The notes: a model not told the origin generated them from the letters alone. Positions 46,455-58,614 are shown, numbered from the stretch's first letter. The stretch: 64,000 nucleotides of DNA from Ditylenchus dipsaci (GCA_004194705.1 SADC01001291.1:1302001-1366000); one strand, 5' to 3'. A program made the numbers and translations.

Positions 46455-49400
46455 CTATTGCTTCTTGACACACTTTTCTAGCAATCGCTTGGCTTTATTG
46501 CTCAACTCTCCATGGAGATCCATTTCATCGTCTTCTTGTTCCTGCATTCTTTGTACACCATCAGCGTCCTCTTCATCTTCGGGTGCAATAAAAGAAACAT
46601 CGGCGGGAAGAGGTCTGTCAAGTCGACCAGATTGCACCAAATTTTGCCCATCAACAGTGTCAGCTTTTGTATTCATTGTGCTTACTTCGCGAGGATTGAC
46701 ATTTTTTCGACCAACTGACTGCATAACTCGCTTGTAAGATTCCAAATTAGTGTTGGCTTCGAAGTCGCCCGTGCTCAAACTATCAGAACCACTTCGCCTT
46801 CGCTTTCTTCGATCCTTCTCCACACTTTCCCTGAATGACATACCCTTCCTTGGAGGAGGAGGAGCTTCTCTTGGAGTGAAACCAGCTAAACATAAGAGTA
46901 GATTAGGATCCATGTTAAAATTCGGCTCTACTCAGAAATATACACCCCCCCCCTCCTCCTAACAATTAAGGATTAGGCTCAAGTCCGACCTATACCAATA
47001 TAAACTTTTGCGAAAACAATTCAAAAATAGGGGTTGGCCAGAATTGCGGACAATATTTTGCGGATGCGTGTTTCCGGACGTGATTATTACGGACAAAGCT
47101 TTGCGAATGAGGTTTTGCGCCTCAAATTTAGCGGATCAAATCTTGCGGACGCACGATTTGCGGACGAACATTTGCGGACGGAACTTGTGGACAAAGATTT
47201 GCGGACGAGAATTTGCGAACTTCATATAAGCATCGTCTAAGTCACAGGTTCGACTAACTTAGTCTTCAATGCTGTCATCCTTCACTCCGGCTTGAGATAC
47301 CTTCTTTTTTCTGCTTCTTTTCTGCCAAACTTCGGTTTATCCGCAAAAGTCGGTCCGCAAATGTTCGTCCGCAAATGTAGCATCCCCGAAATTTGATCCG
47401 CAAAGTCTCGTCCGCAAATTTTTGTCCGCAAATGTCGCGTCCGCAAAATTTGGTCCGCAAATGTTGCGTCCACAAAATGTTGTCCGCAAGTCTGGCCAAC
47501 CCAAAAATGGTGGTTCTACGTAACTGTACTTTTTAAAAAGATTTGTACTTTTTTGGGACTTAAAACCTTTTTTATTTTTGAAAATTCTAATCAAAGTCTT
47601 GTTGTTTGGTGCTCAAATATCAACAAGCACTGGATAAAATGGCATTTTTGACGAAAAATGACCAATTTGTACTTTTTTGGCCTTGTGTACTTTTTTCTCG
47701 AAATTACGAGTTACGTACCCTCTGGTTCTAGGTACACCTAAAAAAGTGCGGAGCGAGGGGCGGGGGTGGTTGAGTACATTCCAGCAGCTTAAGAGGGGGA
47801 AATCCCAGTAGCGTCTTAAATTCTTTTATCAAGTACAACTACTCCCAAAATATTCGCCATTCGCATGTTCACCAACCATAAAAGCATGTAGACTGGTAAA
47901 TTCTAAGAGTCAAAAAAATAAGAAGCACATTGAATACTTTTATGGATCATGAATTCGAGCTTGAGGAATACGTAGAGAGCTCAAAATACCTTTTCTTTGG
48001 CGGTCTTCCATAAACACCACAAAGTTTTCCATTTTCTTCAATTTGACTTCGTCCATTCCTCTGTAGTTTCGAATAAATTCACGCATATGATCCACGGCTG
48101 TCCAATCATTGTTGTCGGTCAGGACAACACTAGCTTGAAATGTGACCAATATTTTGGCGATGTCCAGAAATCCGTTTGAACAAGCTTCCATCAATGGTGT
48201 CAAATTATCACCAGTCTGAAATTAAAGAAAATAAAGAGTTTATCTCTCACGGAACTTTTGCCTACCGCTTTTTCACCTTCTTCATTCAGAAGGGCTTGGC
48301 CAGAACGAGAGTCAACTAAAGCTTTCGCCTGGAGAAGAACTCGGACATTGGGCAACTTATCATGGGAGACAGCTTCACTTAGAGGAGTCCACCTAATATT
48401 TAAGAATTTCGTTCATATAATATTTTGCTTAGATTTATAATTATAATACCCGGCATTATCAAGTGCATTCACATTGTAACCCTGCAAATATTATGTAAAA
48501 ATGTAAACTATACCAAACGCTCAAAAAGGTAATTCAAAACTTTTGTTTTGACCGTAACTTTTAATATGGCGTATTTGAAAAATGTGTTGACAGTCTATAG
48601 GTGGAGTGTTCAAAAAACATTCCAATACAGTCCACGCTCTATTTATCATAATTCAGGGGACGTTGAATACCTTATGTTAAAGCATCACAGTTTTTGTGCG
48701 CAATGAAATGTGCGAAATTCAGTGGCATGTGCAAAATTGAAATTGGCGGGGACACTTCTCTTTTTCTCTCCGTATACTTTTTGGAGTTGTTTGAAATGAC
48801 TCCAAAGAGTACAGTGCGAGACGAAAGAGAAGTATCCGCGACCAATCCAAATTTCGCACATGCCGCTGCGCGCAAAACCATGGTCCTTTCAATAGAGTTT
48901 ATATTAAATGGAATATGCTAAATAGGACTTTTTTCCATGAACCACCTCCAAAATTATATTATATGAAGTTTTTCCCCAAAATAGCACTTTAATCCGACTA
49001 CACCAAATCTCTACATTAAATAGTCAGTGGCTAACAACGCAATATATCACGACATTTCTAATACTTTAACTTTGTCACGCGTTCTAGAAGAAAAAGAAAT
49101 GAAAATTTTATGAATCACGATATTAAAACATGCACTTTCTGTCCTTTCAAGACAAAAGAAAGTTGTACTTTTGGGTGCGTTGACGATACGTACCCTTTGT
49201 CACATTTTGTCCAAAATCTCTTTTTCTCAAAACCTCATAAAAAGCACCCAAATATTAGTTCCAGTCCCAGATTAACCCGGAAAAAGTGCGTAAGGCATTT
49301 ATGAGTCTGTCCCAACATACGCTGGCCTACCCATAAGCCTAAGGCCTAAGCCTAAGTAATTAGAACAAATTTTAGTTCCAGAATGGGACAAGAGGTACAT

Positions 49401-52400
49401 AACGTCGATACCCCAACAATTGCGATAATAAAGGGCTTATGTGAAATAGAGTTGAATAGGGAATAGAGAGGTGATTTTTCTGCTTGTACCGGCAAAACTT
49501 ATGTCAAGTGGAGATTTATAGTAAACAAATAGAGCGCTCCTTTTGTATAATTCAGTTGAAACCAACCAAACCTATTTCAGAATTATGTTAAACAGAGTTT
49601 TATGCTAAATAGAGCTATGTTAAACACAACGGCGACTGTAGCGTCAAAAATTATATATCTCATAATACACAGCGAACAAATTGTTCCTATTTTGAAATCC
49701 AAATTATTTTAGAGCCTCACGAAATAACATAACAAAAATCCAAAATATTAGCTAATCCATCATTTAAATAAAAATTTACCAAATCAATCAAATGCTTAAG
49801 ATATTCCGCATTGTCCGCTCGAGCTGCTAAATGAAGCTTGGTTTCACCGTCATTGTTAATCTTCGTATCAATTTCCCTGAACTCTCTCTCCTTTTCTTCT
49901 AGTTCTTTCATCTCAACTAAAAAACGTTAGTGCTCGAAACCACTATAGGAATTATCTCAACTCACACTTGAGATGATCCTCGATTTCGATTTTGCTCATA
50001 GTCTCATATTCGTCGGTGAATGGCTCTCCAATGGATTCCACAGCCGGCCTAGACACTGAGCCATCGGAACCAGAAACCAACAATTCAAGCTCTTTCTTCT
50101 TGAGTTCCAGCTCCAACGATGTAAAAACTTTGGATTCCTTGTGCTTTTCCAGGAATTCAACGTATTTATCTAACAGAACCAACTGAAACAAAAGAGTTTG
50201 TTTAACTACCACAAATATTGTCAAAACCATACCTTATCTCCAGAAGTTTCACACCTCTCAAAAGTCACTTCAAACAGGTTTTTGCGCTCAGACAATTTGA
50301 ATTTCGAGACATCGGCAGAAACGATGGTGATGCTTAGCTCCGTTTCAAACAACTAAATAAGACAAGGCGATTGATAAGTGCTCAACACATGACTAAGGCC
50401 GACCTTGTTTTTAGAAAGGCCTAGCTTCGTTTCAATTTTTAGCAGTTCACGAAAATTATCCAGTGCTCTGTCAAATTCTTCCAAGTCTTTGTAGGTTTCG
50501 GCCAAGGAAAGAGTGGCTTTACGAGTATCGTCCAGTGTAGTACAAGCACTAAAATAATAGGATCTAGAACTCCAAACCAAACCAATCTGGCTATGGAGAC
50601 CTTCGCATCTGTTCATAATACTGAGCCGCAAGTTCAAAGAGTTCCAAATCCGCAGCTTCATCAGCAATCTTCTCAAGGACAAGCATTCGCGTATTTCCAA
50701 TGTCTTCAGCGTGCTTAGCCGATTTCTGGATTCTAGCAAGTCTCTTCTCCGTTTTAAACACTGAAAATATATTTAAGAAGCTAAACTTAAAAGACCCTCT
50801 CTCTTCCTTATCGAGGCGATTTCAAAGGTTTGAATGCGCGCGGGACCACATAGATTTTGTCAATAATGTATTCCAGTTATTTTTTTTTGTTTGCATTTGA
50901 AATTCTATTGTTTATGTTGTATTTGATATAAATCACATTATGACACTGAGAGATGTGTAGCAGTGAAAGTCGGATAATTTGTTCGATCTGGCATTGTCAA
51001 GCAACGTTGAGCTCGACTATTGAGTGGTTCTAAATTTTGAAGAAATTTACAAATTTATTTACTAAACAATACGCGCAAACAAAAAACAATTCAAAATTAT
51101 TATTGACAAAATTCGTGTGGTCCCACGCGCATTAAAAAACCTTTCGAATTGCAATGATTAGGAAGAAACAGGGTCCTTTAAAGAGAATGAAGACCAACCA
51201 AACACGAGATAGTCTTTCACCAGTTTGCGCTCTGATTCTGACAAATATTTTAGCTGTTGCTCACTAGCCTTCCAAAGCAGCTTTTTGGCTTCCAAGAAAT
51301 TTCCGAAACGAAGTTGCTCCTAAAACACAATTTAGTAAAAGATCTTAAATGTTCTAAAAACAATTGAGCACACCTCTCCCTTATGAAACTGTGCACTGGC
51401 CTTGATTTCATTGGCATAAGAAACTTTGTCATTGACCTTAGATGCCACTTGGAACATTTCATTCGCCAACGTCAGCCTTTGATCCTTCCCTTTAATCATT
51501 TGCAGCTTTACGACCAGAGCGCGGTACAGCAAATCCAATTCCTTTTCTCTCTAAAAAAGAAATTAGATTGGAAGCAGCAAGTTATAAAACGAACCTTGCA
51601 AATTTGAGACATCTCTCGCCATAAAGTCTTGCTTTATCTGTCTAAACACGGGTAAATAATGAAGAAAGAACTGGAATTAAATACCATGTTAAGAGCAATG
51701 CAAATGTCTGCCAACAAATTTTCTAGTCCAGCCTTGCGCCTGGCGGAATTCCCATCAACCAGTGCCTTCGAATCTCTATCTAAAAACGAAAATGTCAAAT
51801 TCGAAAAAATCAAAAAAACAAAAGTACCAATGTTTTCAGCGTTGTTCTTGAGGTATTCCAAGCCACTTTCACCAATTTCAAGCGCCTGAAATAAGAATAC
51901 AATTGTGTGCTTGCACAGGATACTTCTAAATCACCTTCTCGACCAGATCAGGAGAGTGGTAGAATATGTAAGCTTGCTGGTGGTAGATCAACTGGATCAG
52001 GCTACAATTCTTCGTCTTAAGTGCGTACCTCATTGAGTGCTCAATGTTGGATACGGCATTTTCAATTTCACCTAAAATAATGACATTAAAGAGACTCTAA
52101 GAGCAAGTACAGTCAAGTAAGGACAGCAAATTGAAGTTTATTTCAAACATTGCGAGGACACACATAACTCTGACCAAGACTAGGAAATCGACCGTTACAG
52201 GTAACATGTGACCTTGGTTACACCGGTAAAATATTGATAGCCCCACTCATGGCCAGTTTCAAGGGGTGAGCACACACACAAAGTGCATTTTACTGTCAAA
52301 GCCTCAATAATAACTTGCAGGTTGACACTAGAGTTGGCCACCTCACCGCCCCGTCCTCTACCCCTTATTTCCTATAAGTGTCTCTCCGCATCCCTACCCG

Positions 52401-53012
52401 CATCGAAATATTGCCGCGTACGGTCCCGTGTACGGTCCCGCCTTCCTCTCCGCGCCAAAAATTCTGTAAAATGAGTCACTGTATTGAAAACCACGGGAGT
52501 GACTAACTTCTAATTGATGTGTACGTCATTATTCTCTATATGACCACCACAACATTGACACTGACGGTGAAATGACAGTGTGTATGCGGCCCTAATTGTC
52601 ATACGACTGCATACAAGTATTGTAAATTAAATGAGTCCATACCTTTGTCCTTTGAAATTTCAGCTAAGGAGCGATAGGCCAAAGCACAGTTTTCATTCTG
52701 CTCAGCTTTTCTACCATGACTAATCGATTTCTTGTACTTATCTTCTGCTTTGTCTATGTCCATGTATTCTCTAGAGAGGTGGTCGGCCATTTCGATGTAG
52801 CTAAATTAAGTTCTAAATCACAATCCGACATAACATCAAGTAATACACTCACACATCCGATAATTTTGTCGAATCCTCCTCTTCTTTGGCCTTTGCTAGA
52901 CGCACCGTAAAACCTTACAAAAAGTCATTATTAGAGTACTTCCAGCAGAAAATTTACCTTTGTATATGATATCATCGCTTAGATCTCCTTTCTTATGTCT
53001 TTTCTTCCCCAT
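46455..53012 (-). CDS. TONSL: Tonsoku-like protein TONSL, about 18 exons, short C-terminus
   Basis: TONSL with MMS22L protects stalled replication forks, and its ankyrin domain reads H4 tails of new histones. The start MGKKRHKKGDLSDDIIYK (ATG at 53012) leads into a series of TPR exons: DVYIEMADHLSREYMDIDKA, CALAYRSLAEISKDKG, NSARRKAGLENLLADICIAL, ASKVNDKVSYANEIKASAQF, TRKATLSLAETYKDLEEFDR. An acidic linker follows (about 49950-50180), then ankyrin repeats: DGETKLHLAARADNAEYLKH, then WTPLSEAVSHDKLPNVRVLL, then LTPLMEACSNGFLDIAKILV and DNNDWTAVDHMREFIRNYRG. The last exon (46455-46905) joins in phase and ends LLEKCVKKQ. Its FEANTNLESYKRVMQSVGR is like the post-ankyrin segment of animal TONSL. 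The estimated length is near 840 residues against about 1,380 in human. The ubiquitin-like and leucine-rich domains are missing. Confidence 0.85.
47031..47502. mobile_element. MULE-like foldback with TTTGCGGACGNA arms in the last TONSL intron
   Basis: The ends are GGGTTGGCCAGAATTGCGG and, inward, GGGTTGGCCAGACTTGCGG. They are flanked by AAAAATAG / AAAAATGG (7 of 8). The left arm (47041-47215) has about ten TTTGCGGACGRA units and the right arm (47340-47490) about eight inverted ones. It shares its arm unit with the element at 1-670. Confidence 0.75.
48677..48898. mobile_element. Kolobok/T2-like foldback in a TONSL intron
   Basis: CAGTGGCATGTGCAAAATTG and TTGGCGGGGACACTTCTC are followed by a hairpin and by the inverse ending in AAAACCATGGTCCTTTCAA. 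It is the same subfamily as 35310-35506, but both termini are mutated. Confidence 0.65.
48900..49700. other. TONSL intron sequence with pogo-like end motifs
   Basis: ACAGTCCACGCTCTATTTAT at about 48627 and the inverse-type end AAATAGAGCTATGTTAAACA with CGACTGTAG at about 49610-49640 could be the two ends of a decayed Tc1/pogo-like element of about 1 kb, interrupted by the Kolobok-like copy. No exon was found between the TONSL exons at about 48483 and 49779. Confidence 0.35.
50787..51181. mobile_element. Kolobok/T2-like foldback in a TONSL intron
   Basis: It begins TTAAAAGACCCTCTCTCTTC and ends with the inverse AGGGTCCTTTAA. The inner arms (GGGACCACATAGATTTTGTC against GACAAAATTCGTGTGGTCCC) are clear. 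TTAA is at both ends. Confidence 0.75.
52080..52640. other. TONSL intron of about 0.57 kb without recognised repeats
   Basis: GC is locally higher than around it (52340-52460, with CGTACGGTCCCGTGTACGG). No exon, inverted repeat or known element was seen. Confidence 0.4.
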
Positions 53013-53424
53013 CTTTTTATTTTGCTTCAATAAGTTTTGGTACGGGCTTAATTTCACTCTAAAATGAAATGATAATTCCTAAATCAGATTGTAGTTAACA
53101 TAAATTCTGACACACGCAAGACATCAAAGTTTAATGGTGCACATAGAGAAAAAGTATAGATTTTGGCTAATTAACACGACCGCCTGAAGATTGGAATCCA
53201 ATCATTGGATACAAAAAATGAATGGATAAACCGATTGGATACAGCTTTGATCTCCATTCTTGATAGTAATGTTCGATAAGTTAAAGTTCGCTTTTTCCCC
53301 ACTGAAAATCGGAGTGAAATTCACTATTATAGAGTTATAGTTAATTTTCAATGATAAAAGTTAAAGTTTGAAGTTAGGACCCTAATGCAACTTTTTTGAG
53401 CTTTATCATCGTGCATACCAATTA

Positions 53425-53676
53425 CCGTATGTCCTCTAATGCAGCCCCGGCCGGGGCGGCAATTAGAAGCAAGCACTTTTTTCAAACTTCAAGTGGTTCA
53501 AGACTCGTGTTTTATTTACTGTTTGAGCTGTGTAAAAAGTGCCTGTTAGATTTTCGAAATCCCTCGCAGGCACTTTTTAAACAGCTCGAACAGTAAATAA
53601 AAACAGGATTTTCATACCACTTGAAGTTAGGGAGGCGGCAATTAGAGGGGGGGGACGGCAATTAGGGGAAATACGG
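53425..53676. mobile_element. MITE with CCGTATNTCCTCTAAT ends
   Basis: CCGTATGTCCTCTAATGCAG on the left and AATTAGGGGAAATACGG on the right are inverted ends with TA on the outside. The interior is a hairpin (AAGTGGTTCAAGACTCG...). GGCGGCAATTAGA motifs flank the hairpin on both sides. It is related to the element at 20336-20586. Confidence 0.7.
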
Positions 53677-53935
53677 TTACTCTAACTTTAACCCGTTGCG
53701 CACTGGCAGGATTTTTATACCAGAAAACCACAGGGTGGGTATCATGGCCTTTTTTAATTTTTTTTTTCATTTTTTTACTTCAAAACACTCTTTTCGGATT
53801 TCTTTCACCTGTTTTTTATATGTTCAGTTTTTATGACAACATACGATGTCTAAGCTACATAACGAGACTAAATTTGCTCACCTTTGACATGAAAAATTAG
53901 ACCCTACCGGAGTATTGTAAGGGAAGATGTTAAAC

Positions 53936-54064
53936 ATAGTTTTGTTGACTGGGGACTACCGCATAAAGAAACTCTGGTATACATACATTTTTTATGCATC
54001 CAGAGTCACTTTCGAGTGATTTATGTCTAAGGTCTAAAAGGTTGGGGTCTAAGGTCTAAGATCT
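53936..54064. repeat. Dispersed repeat with CACTTTCGAGTGATTT core
   Basis: GTTGACTGGGGACTACCGCA, a TATGCATCCAGAGTCAC stretch and CTTTCGAGTGATTTATGTCT match segments at about 930-1015, 41485-41570 and 44975-45020. The core CTTTCGAGTGA is conserved in all four. Function is unknown. Confidence 0.7.
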
Positions 54065-54132
54065 AAACATTCTTAACTGTTTATTTTTACACCAAATCTT
54101 TTGTGGTACTTTAGAAAATTGAGGCTTAAAAG

Positions 54133-54852
54133 TAGGGTTGTCGATTCGATTAATCGAAATCGATTAATCGCACTCATTAATCGAAAAATTTCGATTATCG
54201 ATTACCGATTCGATTCGATTAATCGAAAATTTCGATTATCGATTCGATTAATCGAAAAATTTCGATTATCGATTCGATTAATCGAAAATTTCGGTTATTG
54301 ATTCGATTCCATTATTAATGGAATCTTCTGTAGTCTTAAGGTAGCCTTTTATATCACACGGAGAATGTGTACACATGGAAAAAAAAGGAAGAAAAAAAGA
54401 AAAAAAAAGTACCAAGAAAGTGGTACTCAGGTGTTAGCACCAAAGCAGTGACTATGTGGATATGCCATGTGCCAACAGTACCAAAGCAGTGACTATGTAA
54501 CGGTACTCCGAAAAGTATTTGCATATAAAAAGTATTTGCCAAAAAACGAAAAATCGTATGTTATATCGAGCGTATGTTATATCGAGTTTCGACTGTATGT
54601 AAAAAAACTAGTTTGAGTAACATTCTAGCTTTTTTAATAACCGCCGTATTTAGATGCCATATTAGAAAGCCAGTTCGTGCACTAAAACACGTTAACTGAT
54701 TAAGAGGATCAAAAAATATTCGGGTTTTTCGATTCCATTCATTGAAAATTTCGATTTTCGATTATCGATTCGATTCGATTAATCGAAAATTTCGATTTTC
54801 GATTATCGATTCGATTCGATTAATCGAAAATTTCGATGCATCGACAACCCTA
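54133..54852. mobile_element. hAT-like foldback with ATTCGATTAATCGAAAATTT arms
   Basis: The exact 8-bp repeat CTTAAAAG flanks it (54125-54132 and 54853-54860). The ends are TAGGGTTGTCGATTCGATT and, inward, TAGGGTTGTCGATGCATCG. The arms are arrays of TCGATTATCGATTCGATTAA units (54140-54305 and 54728-54838). The 400-bp interior has no transposase. Confidence 0.85.
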
Positions 54853-55057
54853 CTTAAAAGAAAGCTGAGATTCAGCGCTACAAACTGAGACGCAAAATTA
54901 GTGTTGCTACATGGAATTTTGGGGTCACACAAAATAACACACAAATAACATTGGTTAAATTCCCCCTTTTTACAGCTTCAAGTTTTCATTATAAAGTTTT
55001 TTTAAATTTTCGCTTATTTAAAAATTAAATCCAACAACTTTGTAGAGCGAGCTTTGG

Positions 55058-56263
55058 GGCAACCAGACAAATACAGTTTTTTGTAAAATTTGTCGCCCGA
55101 CAAATACAGTTTTTTGTTGTTTTTGTCGCGCGACAAATACAGTTTTTAAAGTTTTTGTCGCGCGACAGATACAGTTTTTGTTGTTTTCGTCGCGCGACAA
55201 ATACAGTTTTTTGTTGTTTTTGTCGCGCGACAAATACAGTTTTTGTTGTTTTTATCGTACCACATTGTTTTGTTATGATTACTCACAAATATAACAAATT
55301 ATCCGGATTGGTCCCCCTTGGATAGCACAGCGAATCTCGAATAGAGCGAAGAAATTCGAGTAGCTTTTTATCTGACGGTTTTCCTGGATGTTCTTTCCTT
55401 TGAGCATTCCACTCGTTGACGATTGCATGAATTCGTTCTTCGGATTCCAGTTGCTTGGCCCTGATGTTGCGAAAATCTTCTTCCGGTTTTCTTTCATGCC
55501 TAAACATAATACTGTTTGAAAATGTTAAAAAAGATGAAACCTGGTAATGAGATGCCGAACTGCTTCTTCTTCATCCATCTGATGCCGAATGACCTTGCTG
55601 CGCCCAGGCTTGCCACCACCAGGAAAGTGCGCGCTATATTCTTTATTCCACGATTCCACGGCATTATTTGTCACTGGTCGCTGCAGCACGATATGCTTGT
55701 TGCTGACAGACGAAGAAATGGACACCAATTATTCTCGAACTTTCCTGAGCGTATTATTGTACAGCTCAACCAAACATACTGAAAACTTACGTTGCGATGC
55801 GTATAAGAGTAGCTTTTGGCCCAGACGATACGTTTTCCTCTGCTGCTGACATCTTCACGCTCGATTGGTTCCCTGAGAAGAAAACTAAGCTCATCACCAT
55901 TTTCATCTTCAGATTCGCTAGACATGTCGACGGATCTAAACAAGATCTATTAATGACAACGATAAATAAACTGATAAACTATAAATAATGTTTGTCGTGC
56001 GACAGAAACAACAAAAGTAATGTTTGTCGCGCGACAGATACAACAAAAAACTGTATTTGTCGCGCGACAAAATAAAAAAAACTGTATTTGTCGCGCGACA
56101 AACATTGAAAAAACTGTATTTGTCGCGCGACAAACTGTATTTGTCGCGCGACAAACATTGAAAAACTGTATTTGTCGCGCGACAGTTTCGACACGACATA
56201 TACAACAAAAACTGTATTTGTCGCGCGACAAAAACAACAAAAAACTGTATTTGTCTGGTTGCC
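55058..56263 (-). mobile_element. MULE foldback with TTGTCGCGCGACAAATACAG arms
   Basis: AGCTTTGG (8 bp) flanks it at 55050-55057 and 56264-56271. The ends GGCAACCAGACAAATACAG are identical and inverted. The left arm (55061-55265) has five and the right arm (55990-56255) about nine units of TTTGTCGCGCGACAAATACAG. Each unit itself contains the perfect palindrome TTGTCGCGCGACAA. Transposase exons on the minus strand lie between. It sits in one arm of the palindrome at 54085-56800. Confidence 0.9.
55283..55925 (-). pseudogene. MULE transposase with the catalytic core deleted
   Basis: The ATG at 55925 opens MSSESEDENGDELSFLLREP and REDVSSRGKRIVWAKSYSYT, ending at a GTAAGT donor. The next exon (about 55545-55690) reads LQRPVTNNAVESWNKEYSAH, matching the RTNNAVEGWH motif near the C-terminus of MULE transposases, and is followed by an exon (about 55283-55500) with KPEEDFRNIRAKQLESEERI. 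The DDE segment that should lie between the N-terminal exon and NNAVESW is gone. Because both termini are intact in frame, it is an internal-deletion derivative, possibly still making a short protein. Confidence 0.75.
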
Positions 56264-56879
56264 AGCTTTGGTCTATCGGATGCGATTAAGAACGAGACTG
56301 GGTCATAACGAAATTGAAAATTCCGCGCGGGCCGAAGTTTTTACTGATTTTTGTGCTTGGAAAAAACCCCCAGTTAGAGATATGCCTTATTACTCATGTT
56401 TTAAATGTCCACTATTCCTAGTTTTGAGCTTTAAAGAGAGCTGAAATTTCAAGCTTTCTTTCGAGCTCAAAATTACGAATGATAGAAATTAAGCACATAA
56501 GAAATAAGGCAGTTCTATAACTGGGGTTATTTTCCGAGTACGAATATTACTAAAAACCTCGGCCCGCCCAATCTCGTTCTTAATTGCAACGGATAGCCCA
56601 AAGCTGGATCTGCAGAGTTGCAGGATAAAATTTAAAAAAGCTAAAGTTAAAAAAAAATTAACCAATGGTATTTTGTGTGTTGTGACCCCGAAATTCCATG
56701 TAACAACACTAATTTTACTTCTCAGTTTGTAGCGCTGAATCTCAGCTTTCTTTTAAGATGAGATTAAATTTGATGCAATACCACATCAAATTTGTTTATA
56801 AAACAAAAAATTAAGTTTTAATTTGCTTATCCGTTTCTGCCTAATTTTTATGGTATACTTTTTCTTTAAGCAAATATAC

Positions 56880-57268
56880 TTTTTTGGGCAAATTATACTC
56901 TTTTTTGGGGCAAATTTTTCTTTTAACTGATTTCATTATTTTTTCTCATCTTTTTTCAGTGACGATGACACCATTATGAAGCCCTGCGCTTCTAGTTCCT
57001 AATGAGATATCGATTGTAGCATCATCTTTGCGAATGTAACACAAAATGATAAAGTGTGAACCAAATTATTTTTCTGACTTGCTTCATACTTTTACCTTTT
57101 TGTGCTACACTTTGCAGAGATGATGCAACAATCGATATTTCATTAGAAACTAGAAGCGCAGCGCTACATAATGGTGTCATCGCTTTAAAAAAAATGATAA
57201 AAAATAATGAAACCAGTCGAAAGAAAAATTTGCCCCAAAAAAAAGTATATTTGCCCCAAGAAAAATGA
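56880..57268. repeat. Hairpin, CAAATATACTTTTTTGGGGC arms
   Basis: Text from 56880 (TTTGGGGCAAATTTTTC, TGACACCATTATG, AGATATCGATTGTAGCATC) is inverted from 57085 to 57265. A diverged relative lies at 58640-58870 (ACGCCATCAGGTAG and GCAACATCTTTGAAA with inverse). Confidence 0.75.
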
Positions 57269-57575
57269 TTACCTAATTTTTATATGTTAGAAATTCAGGG
57301 CCTTGCTGCCAAAACGCCCTTCAATCGATTTTTGCCAGTTTGACCCACTGTAATCGTTTGGATGCTTCAAATTGCGCACAAATACACATATGATTTCACA
57401 AAAAAAGAAAAAAGCCTTTGAAAAGGTATAAAAGTTTCAAAAAACAGAACGTCACAACCTATTTCCGATCTTCGCCAGTTTGACACGCCGTGAAATGCCG
57501 TCTTTTGACTGAAAAATGCCGTCTTTCAGCTGAAAAGTGCCTTCTTTTTTTAGTTTTAGAGAGAAAAGTTAAATA

Positions 57576-58614
57576 CAGTCAAACCTCTATATAACGGCAC
57601 CTCTATACAACGGCACCCTAGAACCTTCACTACTAGGAAAAAGACCCTCTATATAACAGCACCTAGCTGGATGAGACATTTTTACGGTGAATCAAGCAAG
57701 TCCGAAGTCAAAACGTTCCAGTCACCGGGATCCGTTGACGGTAGGCATTTAAACGTCTGTTTTATGGCAGGAATTAATTAATTTTTAGGATAATTTCCCA
57801 ATTATTTTCTTACTTTTATTTATTCCTGAATTACAGGTGAGAAGTGCTCCGGTGGGAAGAAGAGCAAGGAACGCATCACCGTCCTCGTCGGCGCTAAGAT
57901 GTCTGGATCGGAGAAGTTGCCTCTGCTGATCATCGGGAAGTCGACAAAACCAAGGTGCTTCAAGAATGCAAAAATTCCGGTGGAGTACAAAGCCAACAAG
58001 AAGGCCTGGATGACGTGTAATTTTTATTTATTGACGGGTATTTTTACCTGTTTATTTTTTTCCGTCTTTTATAGGTGCAATCTTCGAACCTTGGCTGAAG
58101 ACATGGGTCAAGTGGCTTGGACATGAGGGAAGGAAGGTGCTGCTTCATTAACCGGAAGTGAAGAGGCATCTGATAGGATTCACGAGGCTTGGAAAGGTTT
58201 GCAATTGCGTGGAGGCATTGACAAGCAGATATGCATATCACTACGTGGAGAAGAACTTCGATGATCCTTTTACACTGCGCCCCACTGATGGACTCGACGA
58301 AGCCTTCTATCAAGAGCGGAGCAAGAAGCAAAAGCAGAGCAGACTCACCGATTTCTTCAAGCCTGCTCAATAGTTGTTTTCCGAATGCGGTTGTTGCCTT
58401 CGTCTGAATAAACCCTCAAGTTTGAGCTCTCACATTTCCTACACTTTTCTTTTCACCGTGCTTATCTTATGGATAACCCTTTATATAGCGGCAATCCTTG
58501 AGAAATTTTGTTAGCCGACCATCGAAATAACGGCACCTTCTATATAACGGCACCCTCTATGCAACGGCACCTTTGGCCGGTCCCTAGGGGTGCCGTTATA
58601 TAGAGGTTTGACTG
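57576..58614 (+). mobile_element. pogo/Tigger-like DNA transposon, internally deleted
   Basis: The terminal inverted repeat is CAGTCAAACCTCTATATAAC / GTTATATAGAGGTTTGACTG, with TA on both sides (57574-57575, 58615-58616). Subterminal ACGGCACC motifs occur at both ends and GGCCGGTCCCTAGGGGTG lies near the right end. These are the usual features of Tigger-type elements, and the encoded protein fits. Confidence 0.9.
57836..58373 (+). pseudogene. Tigger/pogo DDE transposase fragment
   Basis: [20 protein letters not shown] and [20 protein letters not shown], then [20 protein letters not shown], match the middle of the Tigger/pogo DDE_1 transposase. A plausible intron (about 58015-58075) leads to [15 protein letters not shown] frame change precedes VKRHLIGFTRLGKVCNCVEA and the C-terminal SRLTDFFKPAQ. 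The N-terminal helix-turn-helix DNA-binding domain is absent, and the segment after KVLLH, where the second catalytic Asp should be, is deleted. Confidence 0.85.

Larger units (their letters stand above)
54085..56800. mobile_element. Older palindrome split by two transposon insertions in one arm
   Basis: AAGCTGAGATTCAGCGCTAC and ACAAACTGAG at 54862-54895 are inverted at 56715-56750. Inner arms (ATCGGATGCGATTAAGAACG at 56274 against CGTTCTTAATTGCAACGGAT at 56570) complete the hairpin. The left arm is interrupted by a hAT-like element at its CTTAAAAG site and by a MULE at its AGCTTTGG site, while the right arm is whole. The intact right arm gives the pre-insertion sequence. Confidence 0.75.
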
